From JBBAFB01 sp041655595 (lineage in GTDB: Bacteria > Bacillota > DULZ01): a stretch of 10,475 nt of DNA. Below, piece by piece: positions 1 through 6,633 of the stretch. A program made the position numbers and the translations under genes. The stretch is taken from positions 1 to 10,475 of the forward strand of contig JBBAFB010000078.1 of the NCBI GenBank assembly GCA_041655595.1. Direction: 5' to 3'. Below the pieces are notes generated by a model. The model searched no databases and was not told the origin of the DNA. It saw only the letters and a program-made list of their open reading frames with translations. Numbering within the stretch: position 1 is the first letter of the stretch; each line of letters begins with the position of its first letter.

Positions 1-1
1 T

Positions 2-139
2 ACAGTACCTTTGATAACAGAAAATAATTTTGTTGGGGTTTTGAGCGGCTGGTCCCTATTTGAGCAAAGCGATTTTATGACGGCAATTGTCTTTCTGGGA
101 CAAAATTTATTGTATTCTAACAGCAAGCAGAACATCTAA
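2..139 (+). CDS. 3' end of an unidentified gene, possibly ending in a GAF-type domain (partial)
   Basis: Frame 2 is open from the left edge for 45 codons and ends in TAA at 137-139, so the 5' part would lie outside the window. The translated end reads VPLITENNFVGVLSGWS, then a helix-like stretch DFMTAIVFLGQNLLYSNSKQ. A beta strand with VPL and VGVLS followed by a C-terminal helix resembles the last part of a GAF-type small-molecule binding domain, as in sensor kinases and regulators. The resemblance is by eye only. No start codon and no other domain is visible. It lies on the same strand as the Nfu-type gene, which has its own promoter about 60 bases downstream, so the two are probably separate transcription units. 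A chance open frame of 45 codons is possible, but the composition looks protein-like. Confidence 0.4.
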   Translation, partial: TVPLITENNFVGVLSGWSLFEQSDFMTAIVFLGQNLLYSNSKQNI

Positions 140-201
140 GAATAAGTTTTTGACGTAAAGCAAATTATAAATTCGGACTGCATTTTTGGTAGCTATTTTC
201 C

Positions 202-232
202 TTGACATTTCTCGGATTTTATGTGGTATAAT
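202..232 (+). promoter_or_regulatory. Sigma-A type promoter of the Nfu-type gene
   Basis: A perfect -35 box TTGACA (202-207) and a perfect -10 box TATAAT (227-232) are separated by 19 bases. That is longer than the ideal 17, but a TGG just before the -10 box (224-226) gives an extended -10 element that could compensate. Transcription would begin near 239, leaving a leader of about 16 bases with little more than the ribosome binding site AAGGGGTG (241-248). This placement also rules out in-frame translation starts upstream of 239. Confidence 0.75.
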
Positions 233-254
233 GTACCGGAAAGGGGTGAAGCAG

Positions 255-476
255 ATGTTTGATAATGTGCAAGCTGTGCTAGAAAAAGTTCGTCCGGCCC
301 TGCAAGCCGATGGCGGCGATGTAGAATTGGTTGCTGTAGAAGATGGGGTAGTAAAAGTGAAATTACTGGGGGCCTGCGGAGGTTGCCCCATGTCAACTAT
401 GACTCTAAAACAAGGTATTGAGAGAGTGCTGAAACACGAAATACCTGAAGTCAAAGAAGTGGTTCAAGTTTTTTAA
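255..476 (+). CDS. NifU C-terminal-domain (Nfu-type) Fe-S cluster scaffold/carrier protein
   Basis: This 73-residue protein consists of the NifU C-terminal (Nfu) domain alone, the size usual for stand-alone Nfu proteins of Gram-positive anaerobes. It begins with an amphipathic helix and the family segment VRPALQADGGDVELV (residues 12-26). It carries the cluster-binding motif GACGGCPMS with C41 and C44, and ends in a helix (IERVLKHEIPEV) leading to VVQVF. Such domains dimerise and hold a [4Fe-4S] cluster through the CxxC pair for delivery to apoproteins in the cytoplasm. The ATG at 255 is chosen because AAGGGGTG lies 6 bases upstream and because the longer in-frame start at 186 lies before the promoter. 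The gene is single, with its own promoter and terminator. A link to the Fe-S-rich enzymes further right is plausible but not shown. Confidence 0.93.
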   Translation: MFDNVQAVLEKVRPALQADGGDVELVAVEDGVVKVKLLGACGGCPMSTMTLKQGIERVLKHEIPEVKEVVQVF

Positions 477-481
477 GAAAC

Positions 482-512
482 AAGCGGGCTGAGACAATCA
501 GACCGCTTTTTT
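482..512 (+). terminator. Rho-independent terminator after the Nfu-type gene
   Basis: AAGCGG (482-487) pairs with CCGCTT (503-508). A G/A mismatch follows, then CTGA pairs with TCAG around a GACAA loop, and a run of T covers 507-512. It starts six bases after the stop codon and separates this gene from the metallo-hydrolase gene. Confidence 0.85.
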
Positions 513-579
513 GTTAAATTAACTTTTTCACTAATATTGTTTTTGTTAGATGCTGATGGTTTTATGTAAGGAGGAAGCC

Positions 580-1470
580 ATGTTTATTCAGATTACCGAG
601 GAAATTATTTTGGTCCAAGGTTCCAATGGTGGAAGGGTTCCTTACTCCAATAGTTTGTTAATTGAGGACGAGAGGCGAACCCTTGTGGATACGGGAGCAG
701 ATATCAAAGATTTAAAAACCATTGCTACAGACTATCCACCGGAGCTAATTATTAATACACATTTTCATTTTGATCATACTAGGGGCAATAAGCTTTTTCC
801 CCGGGTTAAAAAGATTGCTCACCCGTGGGAAGCCAAAACTTTAAGCAGCAGCAAGCTGTTTTTGGCTGCCGCCGGTTTGTATGATATAGGGGAAGAAAAA
901 ATAACTCGAGGTTTTTATAGGCAGGATCTGCCCATAGACCAAATTGACGGAATTTTGCATGATGGGGATGTTTTAGACTTTGGAAAAATACAATTTGAAA
1001 TCATTCATACACCAGGTCACACCCCTGGACACCTTTCCCTATATTGCCGGCAAGAGGGTGTTTTGTTTGCGGGGGATATTGATTTGACATCCTTCGGACC
1101 TTGGTACGGAAACCCCGGTTCCAATATTGAGGACTTTAAAGGTTCCATTAAAAGGCTGAGGGATTTGGGCCCAAAAATAGTTTTAACGGGCCACGGAGAG
1201 CCGGTAAAGGATAAAATTACAGAAGAATTTGACAGATACTTAACTGTTTTTGAGGAAAGGGATCAGCGATTATTGGCCTTTTTAAAAGAACCTAAAACAA
1301 TGGCGGAAATCGTTGATGAGAAAATTGTCTATCGCAAACATCCCGAACCTGTGGTTATATATCGCCTATATGAAGGATTATTAATTGGGAAACATTTGCA
1401 AAGACTACTGGAAAGGGGTCTGCTACTAAAGGAAGGGGACAGCTATTGGAACCCCTGGTATAATGCCTAA
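580..1470 (+). CDS. Metallo-beta-lactamase-fold hydrolase with C-terminal winged-helix-like domain
   Basis: This 296-residue cytoplasmic hydrolase has the metal ligands of the MBL fold in order: HFHFDH at residues 61-66, H147 within HTPGHTPGH, D166 in FAGD, and H205 in TGHGEP. These would bind a binuclear (usually Zn or Fe) centre. The roughly 80 C-terminal residues, with KTMAEIVDEKI and LQRLLERGLL, look like the winged-helix extension found in LACTB2-type MBL proteins. The substrate is unknown; family members include thioesterases, glyoxalase II-like enzymes and nucleases. The ATG at 580 follows a perfect AAGGAGG (568-574) at a 5-base gap, which decides against an in-frame ATG at 550 that lacks such a site. 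The gene is flanked by terminators on both sides, so it is likely transcribed alone. No convincing promoter was found in 513-567. Confidence 0.9.
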   Translation: MFIQITEEIILVQGSNGGRVPYSNSLLIEDERRTLVDTGADIKDLKTIATDYPPELIINTHFHFDHTRGNKLFPRVKKIAHPWEAKTLSSSKLFLAAAGLYDIGEEKITRGFYRQDLPIDQIDGILHDGDVLDFGKIQFEIIHTPGHTPGHLSLYCRQEGVLFAGDIDLTSFGPWYGNPGSNIEDFKGSIKRLRDLGPKIVLTGHGEPVKDKITEEFDRYLTVFEERDQRLLAFLKEPKTMAEIVDEKIVYRKHPEPVVIYRLYEGLLIGKHLQRLLERGLLLKEGDSYWNPWYNA

Positions 1471-1503
1471 AGATGCACCGGCAATCGTCACTATGGTATC
1501 TAT

Positions 1504-1539
1504 AAACTAAGGTGGGGCTAATTAGCCCCACCTTAGTTT
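1504..1539. terminator. 36-bp perfect palindrome acting as shared terminator between convergent genes
   Basis: The sequence is a perfect inverted repeat over 36 bases with arms ACTAAGGTGGGGCTAA and its complement, centred between 1521 and 1522. It lies 33 bases after the hydrolase stop and 64 bases after the stop of the convergent C subunit gene. The T tract is short (TTTT, 1537-1540) on the + strand and TTTATA on the - strand. The hairpin is very stable and can serve both directions. Confidence 0.8.
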
Positions 1540-1603
1540 TGGCCTTCGTACCCTTTTCTGCCTCAAAAACTTACAGGAAAAGCCTTCACTAATCGCTAAG
1601 CAC

Positions 1604-2446
1604 TTATACTAATCCCACATTCATCACTACCAATGCTGCATAAAACAAATACCTGCCAATAATTTGTCCCACTACCAAAGCCATACCGGCTACAAAAAGA
1701 ATCTTAGACGGTGATTTATCCTTTCTAGAGATTTTTCCCGCATTTGCCGGTAGCAGCAATAAGGCGGCACCACTTAAAACTAAGACCCATTTTACCCAAA
1801 TTAGCCCGCTTATGCTGTTTAAAACCCGTAGACTGTCTTGGGCAGCCAAACCCATTTGGTTCAAATTTAAAATATGGGGGATGGAGGTGGCGGCTTGGAT
1901 GGCTACAGCCACTAGAATGGCGTAGCCAAAAACCTTTTTATTAGCATCCCTGAGACTTCTAAAACCGGCAGCAAGGAAAAGTAGCGCCCCCAGTGCTATA
2001 GTGGTAGTGTAGAAATCAACATAGGTGTTAATACCTTGCCAGGCGGGTACAGAAGCGGTGGTATAAATTTTTGCCATGGAAAAGACAACCACAAGACCTA
2101 AGAGGCTTCCGAGGCCGGTTATGCCGGTGATTAAGCCCTTGTCATCGGGTTTCAGATAAACAATTACAGCGTTCAACACCGCTAGGCCGGCAAAAATACC
2201 TGCTAGAATTGCCTCATTGCTTAACCAGGACCTCCCAAAGCCGCCAAAAACATTTAGGGCCGATAGGGGGTGTCCCAAGTGAGTAAAGGAGGCCAGAATT
2301 CCCATTACCGCTAAAAAGGCCGCTAAATAGCTAGCAGTTTTAAATTGCTTGTCCCTATAAAGCAATCCTCCTAACAAAGAAAATAACGTAATTCCAATGG
2401 CAGCTTGTAAACAGATACTAAAGATCAGTAAATTTGTTTCTCCCAT
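1604..2446 (-). CDS. DmsC-type membrane anchor subunit, copy 1
   Basis: This 280-residue integral membrane protein has eight hydrophobic segments (about 5-29, 38-56, 78-98, 104-124, 144-163, 171-189, 211-233 and 249-275), matching the DmsC anchor of DMSO-reductase-type complexes (about 285 residues). DmsC anchors the A and B subunits and oxidises menaquinol without haem. The motif HLGHPLSALN (from H56) aligns with the E. coli DmsC region around H65, which is implicated in quinol binding. The ATG at 2446 follows AAGGAGGT, which sits in the last codons of the B gene, so translation is probably coupled to B. It is the last gene of the copy-1 operon, which closes at the palindrome 1504-1539. The first 100 residues are 61% identical to copy 2 by hand count, and the last 18 residues are identical. 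Confidence 0.9.
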   Translation of the reverse strand: MGETNLLIFSICLQAAIGITLFSLLGGLLYRDKQFKTASYLAAFLAVMGILASFTHLGHPLSALNVFGGFGRSWLSNEAILAGIFAGLAVLNAVIVYLKPDDKGLITGITGLGSLLGLVVVFSMAKIYTTASVPAWQGINTYVDFYTTTIALGALLFLAAGFRSLRDANKKVFGYAILVAVAIQAATSIPHILNLNQMGLAAQDSLRVLNSISGLIWVKWVLVLSGAALLLLPANAGKISRKDKSPSKILFVAGMALVVGQIIGRYLFYAALVVMNVGLV

Positions 2447-2448
2447 TT

Positions 2449-3027
2449 TTAAACCTCCTTCTCCCTAAAGTCTTTTAACTTAGCAACCGTTCTGGGCCTA
2501 ACCAAAAAAGATGGGTTGGTGACGGAGGATGGAGGTAAAATAGGCAGATCTTTGGTGGAAACGCTGCCATATTTTGCTTCTAACTCATCGAGATCGCCCC
2601 ATTCAAGAGCCCTCATAATGCAGGCATCCACACAAACGGGGTTTTCTCCCTTGTCTCTTAAATCCTTACAGCTATCGCACTTAGCAACCTTGCCGAGTTC
2701 GGGAATAAATTGGGGTGCTCCATAGGGGCAATTCCAGATGCAATAGCGGCAGCCAATGCATTTACTCTGATCATGCTGGACGGTCCCATCGGCCGCTACA
2801 TGCATGGCCCCTGTCGGGCAGCCTACAACACATTTGGGATTAGCACAGTGATTGCAGGCACCGGAAAAATAGTAAACCCCCGGTGCAGGATAAACACCGG
2901 TTTCAAAATGTCTAACCCTTCTAAAAATCGTTCCCACTTCCAGGCCGTTTTTATCCTTGCATGCGATCTGACAAGTTTTACAGCCAATGCAATTAGTCAT
3001 ATCAAAATAAAAACCTTTTCTACTCAT
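2449..3027 (-). CDS. DmsB-type ferredoxin subunit with four [4Fe-4S] clusters, copy 1
   Basis: This 192-residue electron-transfer subunit has 16 cysteines in four ferredoxin-like sets: C13/16/19/23, C58/61/66/70, C90/93/96/100 and C117/120/132/136. The third set lies in CIGCRYCIWNCPYGAPQF, typical of the DmsB/NrfC/PhsB family. It passes electrons from the membrane anchor to the molybdenum subunit. It has no signal peptide, as expected for a subunit exported by hitch-hiking on the Tat signal of A. The ATG at 3027 lies 14 bases after the A stop and follows a purine-rich GAGAGGGGG. Only two bases separate its stop from the C start, and its final Glu-Lys-Glu-Val codons contain the C ribosome binding site. 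It is 82% identical to copy 2 over the first 150 residues by hand count, the best conserved subunit. Confidence 0.95.
   Translation of the reverse strand: MSRKGFYFDMTNCIGCKTCQIACKDKNGLEVGTIFRRVRHFETGVYPAPGVYYFSGACNHCANPKCVVGCPTGAMHVAADGTVQHDQSKCIGCRYCIWNCPYGAPQFIPELGKVAKCDSCKDLRDKGENPVCVDACIMRALEWGDLDELEAKYGSVSTKDLPILPPSSVTNPSFLVRPRTVAKLKDFREKEV
2453..2460 (-). promoter_or_regulatory. Ribosome binding site of the C gene embedded in the end of the B gene, copy 1
   Basis: On the - strand, AAGGAGGT (2460 to 2453) spans the last sense codons of the B gene. It stands six bases before the C ATG. Ribosomes finishing B would uncover or reuse the site, which favours coupled, near-stoichiometric synthesis of B and C. 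Copy 2 has a weaker AAGGCGGT at the same place. Confidence 0.75.
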
Positions 3028-3041
3028 TTATTTTCCCCCTC

Positions 3042-5618
3042 TCATAATATAATCCGTTGTGGTTTTTGAGCATCGGGGACTAACGCATTTCCGGAATATT
3101 TTTCGATACGGCAAATTGCGGTATTCCAACCGGATGTTCCTTGTCCAGTGGGTATAGCGCCACAAAGCATGTTATCAGCACCGCCGGTATCGATGCCTGT
3201 TTTTTCGTCAACATCCACCCAAGAGCCATGGGGGAGGGCTATAACTTTTGGCATCAGCCTTTGAGTTAAACAAGCTGTTCTCAAGGTGCTACCATGAGGG
3301 CTGCTCAGTAAGACAGTATCTCCATCGGAGATACTGTGAGCTTTTGCATCATCCTCATTGATAAAGACAGGGTTAGTCCAGGCTTCCCTCAACCAGGGTA
3401 CATTGTCAAAGACAGTGTGGGACCTTCTTAGATAATGGGGATTAACAACTTGGAAGGGGTATTCTCCCTTAATCTGTCTTTCCCAATCACTAAAGGTTCT
3501 TTCATATCCGTCCTCAGGAGGGATATAGGTGGGAATAGCCTTGATTTTACTAAAGCCCATATCGTTGATAGTATCTTCCAACTCTTTAGAATAGATTAGA
3601 AGTTTATTGGTCTCAAAATGGTCCTCAAGGGCAATAAAGCCAAAATTATCACCGGGTTTGCGCTCCACTTGATAAACGCCCCTGCTTTGCAGTTCTTTTA
3701 GAGTGATACGGCCTTGTTGGGGCTCTCCCGTTACCCCCCATGCGTTGATATCCGAGGCGGTAATCGTAACTAATGGCTCCTTGCCTTTGCCGTCGGTTGT
3801 GGCAACGGTAGCCCCGGCGATTTGATTAAAAAACTGTTGCCTGGTATCAAAGGGGAAAGCCTCCTTGTGATCTACACCTAATCTTTTGGCTAGTTCGATT
3901 GCTATCCATTGATCATCTTTGGCTTCATACAAAGGCTCAACCACTTGGGAATGCATAATTAACATTTCCCTGCCGCCACTTAAAAACCCGCCCACTCTTT
4001 CCCACTCTGTGGTAATGGGAAGTACTACATCAGAATATTTAGCCTGGGTATTGAGGCTAAAGGCATGAGTGACAACGAAATCTACCTTTCGGTGGGCTTC
4101 TATACCTAATTTCATTCCATCTCTAGATTGCAAAATGGCACCTACGCCACCGTGGTATAGGACTCTAATATCAATTTTGCGTTTCTGCCCTTTGGTGATT
4201 GTTTTTAAATCATCCAAGTTGCCGACATAATTATATTCGCCTTTCAAAATAGAAGGCCACAACTCGGAGTCAATTATTACATCATCTACAGGGTTAGCTA
4301 TCGTGGGTAAGCCTTTGCCGCCCGCGCTGACCAAGGCAGGTCCACCATTAAAAGCAGAGGCATTTTGGTTATTACTGGTGCAGTGTCCCGATTTACCCAT
4401 ATGACCTCCCATGGCACCGAGAGTCATCACCATTTGAGGCACATTATCTGCATTTTTGTTTCTGGCAAAGCTATAGGCAGGCAAGAAAGCAAGCTTATTG
4501 TCCTTGCGAAACTCGTTTGCCAAGTAACGAATTTTATTTGGTTCAATGCCGCAAATTTTGTAAGCCCATTCAGGTGTTTTGGGAACACCATCATAAGTGC
4601 CCAAGACATAATCTTTAAAATTATCCTTGGGATCCGTGCCCTCGGGCATACTTTCCGCATCAAAACCTACTGTATTGGCTTTTAAAAATTTCCAATCTAT
4701 AATCGGATTAGTAACTGGGTCATCCATTGTAATCATGGCATAGGCAATTGCCAACATGGCAGCGGTATCTGTAACCGGTCTGATGGGGATCCACTCCGCA
4801 TCCAGCAGTGCCAAGCTATCATTATAAAAAGGGTCTACTACAATAAATTTTGCCCCCGCATCCTTTATTCTTTTTGCATAGTAAACACCACCTGATACAC
4901 CGCTCCAGGCTGGATTTGAACCCCACATAATCACGGTTTCGCAGTTCAGCAGGTCAAGTCTGTCATTAAGAGTGCTACCCGGCATGGGGCCGATTTTACC
5001 CGGGGTTAATCTCCAAGTTCCTAAGGATCTAGTTCCTACATGATGAACACAGCCACCGTAAAGGGCAAGGATTTTGCTGAAATCATAATGATTAGTCAGT
5101 CCTCTTTCACCAAGAGCCAAAATGGATCTATTTCCGTGTTTTTCTTTAGCAGCCTTAATTTCACCGGCTACAATATCCAGGGCTTCATCCCAAGAAATTT
5201 TGACCCATTCATCTTTGCCCCTAAGTTCCTTTTTGCCCCCTCCGGGTGCCCAATTTTTTCTTTTCATAGGGTATTTTAAACGATCGGCACCAAAAATTTG
5301 CTGTCGTTGAGAACGCCCGCGAACACAAGCCCTTTGCTGCGGAAAATCCGGGCTATCCGGGTGAGTATCATCTGTTTTTTGCCTGATGACTACACCATCT
5401 ACCACAAGGGCTTTGTTTAGGCATCTACCGCCGCAGTTATGCCAGCAGGCAGCAGTAACCCATTCCCCTTCTTTTTCCGATTCGCTTTTATCGGCTATAT
5501 TTGTGAGTGTGTTTCCGCAACCCGCCAAAGTTAAACCGGCTGTAGCGACTGCACTAGCCTTAATAAAGCTTCTACGGCTAAGGTTTAGCTTGTTAATTTT
5601 GTCAACTAAACTTGCCAT
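3042..5618 (-). CDS. DmsA-type molybdo-bis-PGD oxidoreductase catalytic subunit with Tat signal, copy 1
   Basis: This 858-residue catalytic subunit has a twin-arginine signal LSRRSFIK (residues 13-20) followed by a hydrophobic stretch ending in LAGC (C34), so it may be exported by Tat and also lipid-anchored. The N-terminal cluster motif is C58-x3-C62-x3-C66-x31-C98, in CWHNCGGRC and RACVRGRSQRQQ. S198 in GTRS aligns with the Mo-ligand serine (S176) of E. coli DmsA. The C-terminal domain carries NPHYLRRSHTVFDN (726-739) and VALPHGSWVD-like cofactor segments (about 793-802), then GTSGWNT. The family reduces S- and N-oxides and related acceptors outside the membrane; the substrate here cannot be told. 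The ATG at 5618 follows AAAGGAGG at an 11-base gap. It heads an A-B-C operon, with no TorD/DmsD-type chaperone gene in view. Confidence 0.93.
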   Translation of the reverse strand: MASLVDKINKLNLSRRSFIKASAVATAGLTLAGCGNTLTNIADKSESEKEGEWVTAACWHNCGGRCLNKALVVDGVVIRQKTDDTHPDSPDFPQQRACVRGRSQRQQIFGADRLKYPMKRKNWAPGGGKKELRGKDEWVKISWDEALDIVAGEIKAAKEKHGNRSILALGERGLTNHYDFSKILALYGGCVHHVGTRSLGTWRLTPGKIGPMPGSTLNDRLDLLNCETVIMWGSNPAWSGVSGGVYYAKRIKDAGAKFIVVDPFYNDSLALLDAEWIPIRPVTDTAAMLAIAYAMITMDDPVTNPIIDWKFLKANTVGFDAESMPEGTDPKDNFKDYVLGTYDGVPKTPEWAYKICGIEPNKIRYLANEFRKDNKLAFLPAYSFARNKNADNVPQMVMTLGAMGGHMGKSGHCTSNNQNASAFNGGPALVSAGGKGLPTIANPVDDVIIDSELWPSILKGEYNYVGNLDDLKTITKGQKRKIDIRVLYHGGVGAILQSRDGMKLGIEAHRKVDFVVTHAFSLNTQAKYSDVVLPITTEWERVGGFLSGGREMLIMHSQVVEPLYEAKDDQWIAIELAKRLGVDHKEAFPFDTRQQFFNQIAGATVATTDGKGKEPLVTITASDINAWGVTGEPQQGRITLKELQSRGVYQVERKPGDNFGFIALEDHFETNKLLIYSKELEDTINDMGFSKIKAIPTYIPPEDGYERTFSDWERQIKGEYPFQVVNPHYLRRSHTVFDNVPWLREAWTNPVFINEDDAKAHSISDGDTVLLSSPHGSTLRTACLTQRLMPKVIALPHGSWVDVDEKTGIDTGGADNMLCGAIPTGQGTSGWNTAICRIEKYSGNALVPDAQKPQRIIL

Positions 5619-5700
5619 TTAGATAAAAACCTCCTTTTGCTGTAATGATTAGGCAAGAAATTGTAAAGTTTTGAGACAACCCCCTTTGAATAAAGTTACT

Positions 5701-5710
5701 TTGTGCACAA
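5701..5710. promoter_or_regulatory. Possible operator: palindrome TTGTGCACAA upstream of copy 1 A gene
   Basis: The perfect 10-base palindrome TTGTGCACAA lies 83 bases upstream of the A start. Read with the following ATCAC it gives TTGTG-CACA-ATCAC, which matches 7 of 10 fixed positions of the FNR-type pattern TTGAT-N4-ATCAA. CRP/FNR-family regulators often control anaerobic molybdoenzyme operons, so the position is sensible. A 10-base palindrome can arise by chance, and no well-placed -10 box supports it. Confidence 0.22.
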
Positions 5711-5792
5711 TCACCTGGATTGGTCTCCTACTTGTACATCTTAGCATAGAGAAATAAGTTGATGAACAGGTAAGTTTTAACTGAACCCCAGT

Positions 5793-5821
5793 GATGCACC
5801 GGGGACGGTTGCTGCTGCATC
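5793..5821. repeat. REP-like hairpin containing GGGGACGGTT
   Basis: The ends GATGCA (5793-5798) and TGCATC (5816-5821) are exact inverted repeats enclosing a GC-rich core with CCGGGGACGGTTGCTG. GGGGACGGTT and its complement AACCGTCCCC are, from memory, a motif common in dispersed extragenic repeats of Bacillota, sometimes near REP-associated transposase genes. No T run follows, so it is not a terminator. Only one copy is present in this window. Confidence 0.4.
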
Positions 5822-5958
5822 AACTAATAGAAGGCTAAAGAGTTGGGGATCCGGCTGTTTGCTTTTCTACATAATCGGCCTGATTGAAATTAAAATTTCG
5901 TACTCTTGGCACGATCGTCAGTTCCCTGCTTAATAAAAACAGCAGCTGTGATAAAATA

Positions 5959-6491
5959 AAATTGCGGGAAAGAATCAACATCGAAATCCAAATTAACAAT
6001 GCGGACGACGGACGACGAACGACGGACGGCTTTAGAAAAAGAAGCTTATATTATTGGTCTAAACTATATGCAGAAGCAATAGGCAAAGGAGATCCATACC
6101 ATAAAAAAACTCAATAGTAATTAACATCATGGACTTAAACCTACTAGATGAGACCGATAAATACCACACAGAATATTTAATACTGGAAAAGGAGGGACAT
6201 TCTCCCTTAACGGATAATTTATCAATACATTATACAGAGCTGCCAAAATTCAATTCCAAAAAAGATTTGAAGGAAATGGAAGCCATAGCATTGTAGCTAA
6301 CTTTCCTAAAGTGAGCAGGAAAACTCAAGAATAGGGGAAAACTAGAAGAACTGATTGAAAGGAGTGAACTTCTTAAAATGGCCAAAGAAATGTTAGAACG
6401 GATTTCCGCCTATGAAACGCTACGACAAAAATTTTATGCCCCCGAAAAACCTTATAAAACTGGGCATGTCAATAAAACAAAACATCCCTAA
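5959..6491 (+). pseudogene. Decayed Rpn-family PD-(D/E)XK nuclease/transposase gene
   Basis: Three pieces match the Rpn recombination-promoting nuclease/putative transposase family (PDDEXK_2). First, RINIEIQINN (from 5971) holds the conserved E-x-Q of the nuclease core, followed by FRKRSLYYWSKLYAEAIGKGDPY. Second, after a frame change, come INIMDLNLLDETDKYHTEY (from 6120) and LTDNLSIHYTELPKF. Third, a helical tail KLEELIERSELLKMAKEMLERISAYE ends at TAA 6489-6491. The frame shifts at seven consecutive A bases (6103-6109). In-frame stops TAG (6294-6296) and TGA (6312-6314) break the second part. The N-terminal 60-70 residues of the family are not recognisable, so the 5' boundary is approximate. 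A 7-bp repeat expansion adds seven residues after NNAD. Family assignment is from recalled motifs; the decay itself is plain. Confidence 0.8.
6003..6030 (+). repeat. Four tandem copies of a 7-bp unit (GGACGAC)
   Basis: The units are GGACGAC (6003-6009), GGACGAC (6010-6016), GAACGAC (6017-6023) and GGACGGC (6024-6030), so two are exact and two differ at one base. They lie inside the nuclease pseudogene. Expansion by three units adds 21 bases, which keeps the frame and inserts about seven residues between NNAD and GFRKR, where family members run on directly. Confidence 0.75.
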
Positions 6492-6540
6492 CGACCGGGT
6501 TTCAGGAAGAAGAATTAAATAAAACGTCCTTTTGCCATAT

Positions 6541-6590
6541 AAAAAGTCCCGGCTTCTTAAAAGAGGGTTTAAGAGCCGGGGCTTTTTTAT
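6541..6590. terminator. Strong bidirectional terminator closing the copy-2 operon
   Basis: The arms CCCGGCTTCTTAAA (6548-6561) and TTTAAGAGCCGGG (6568-6580) pair with a single bulged base around a short loop. A run of A (6541-6545) precedes the hairpin and a run of T (6583-6588) follows it, so it works on both strands. It lies 44 bases beyond the stop of the copy-2 C gene on the - strand. It therefore isolates copy 2 from copy 1, implying a separate promoter for copy 1. On the + strand it stands just after the nuclease pseudogene. Confidence 0.88.
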
Positions 6591-6633
6591 TTATATAATA
6601 TTGGGGGATTAATCTTTGAGAACGGTTAGTCGT

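Larger units (their letters stand above)
5619..5958. other. Intergenic stretch upstream of copy 1, no gene seen
   Basis: These 340 bases lie between the start of the copy-1 A gene and the recognisable part of the nuclease pseudogene. They should hold the copy-1 promoter on the - strand, since copy 2 ends in a strong terminator. The best -10 candidates I see are TACAAT (5665 to 5660) and TAATCA (5651 to 5646), neither with a good -35 box. The stretch also contains a palindrome at 5701-5710 and a hairpin at 5793-5821. No convincing coding sequence was found. Confidence 0.5.

Noticed and set aside
186..254. N-terminal extension of the Nfu-type protein from an earlier in-frame start
   Set aside because: The -35 and -10 boxes lie inside this stretch, and the extra residues do not match the family; the ATG at 255 has the ribosome binding site.
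107..454. 115-codon open frame on the - strand opposite the Nfu-type gene
   Set aside because: It is antisense to a clear family protein, with Ser/Thr/Pro-rich shadow composition and no ribosome binding site.
511..540. Promoter for the metallo-hydrolase (TTGTTA ... TAATAT)
   Set aside because: The spacing is 15 bases and the -35 match is poor, so it is not distinguishable from AT-rich background.
550..579. Earlier ATG for the metallo-hydrolase
   Set aside because: The perfect AAGGAGG lies 3' of it and correctly spaced for the ATG at 580.
1472..1481. GATGCACCGG shared with the hairpin at 5793-5802
   Set aside because: A 10-base match between two places in 10 kb is expected many times by chance, and the flanks do not match.
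5884..6117. 77-codon open frame as an independent small gene
   Set aside because: Its second half is the nuclease core of the Rpn-type pseudogene, and its first half shows no recognisable protein or ribosome binding site.
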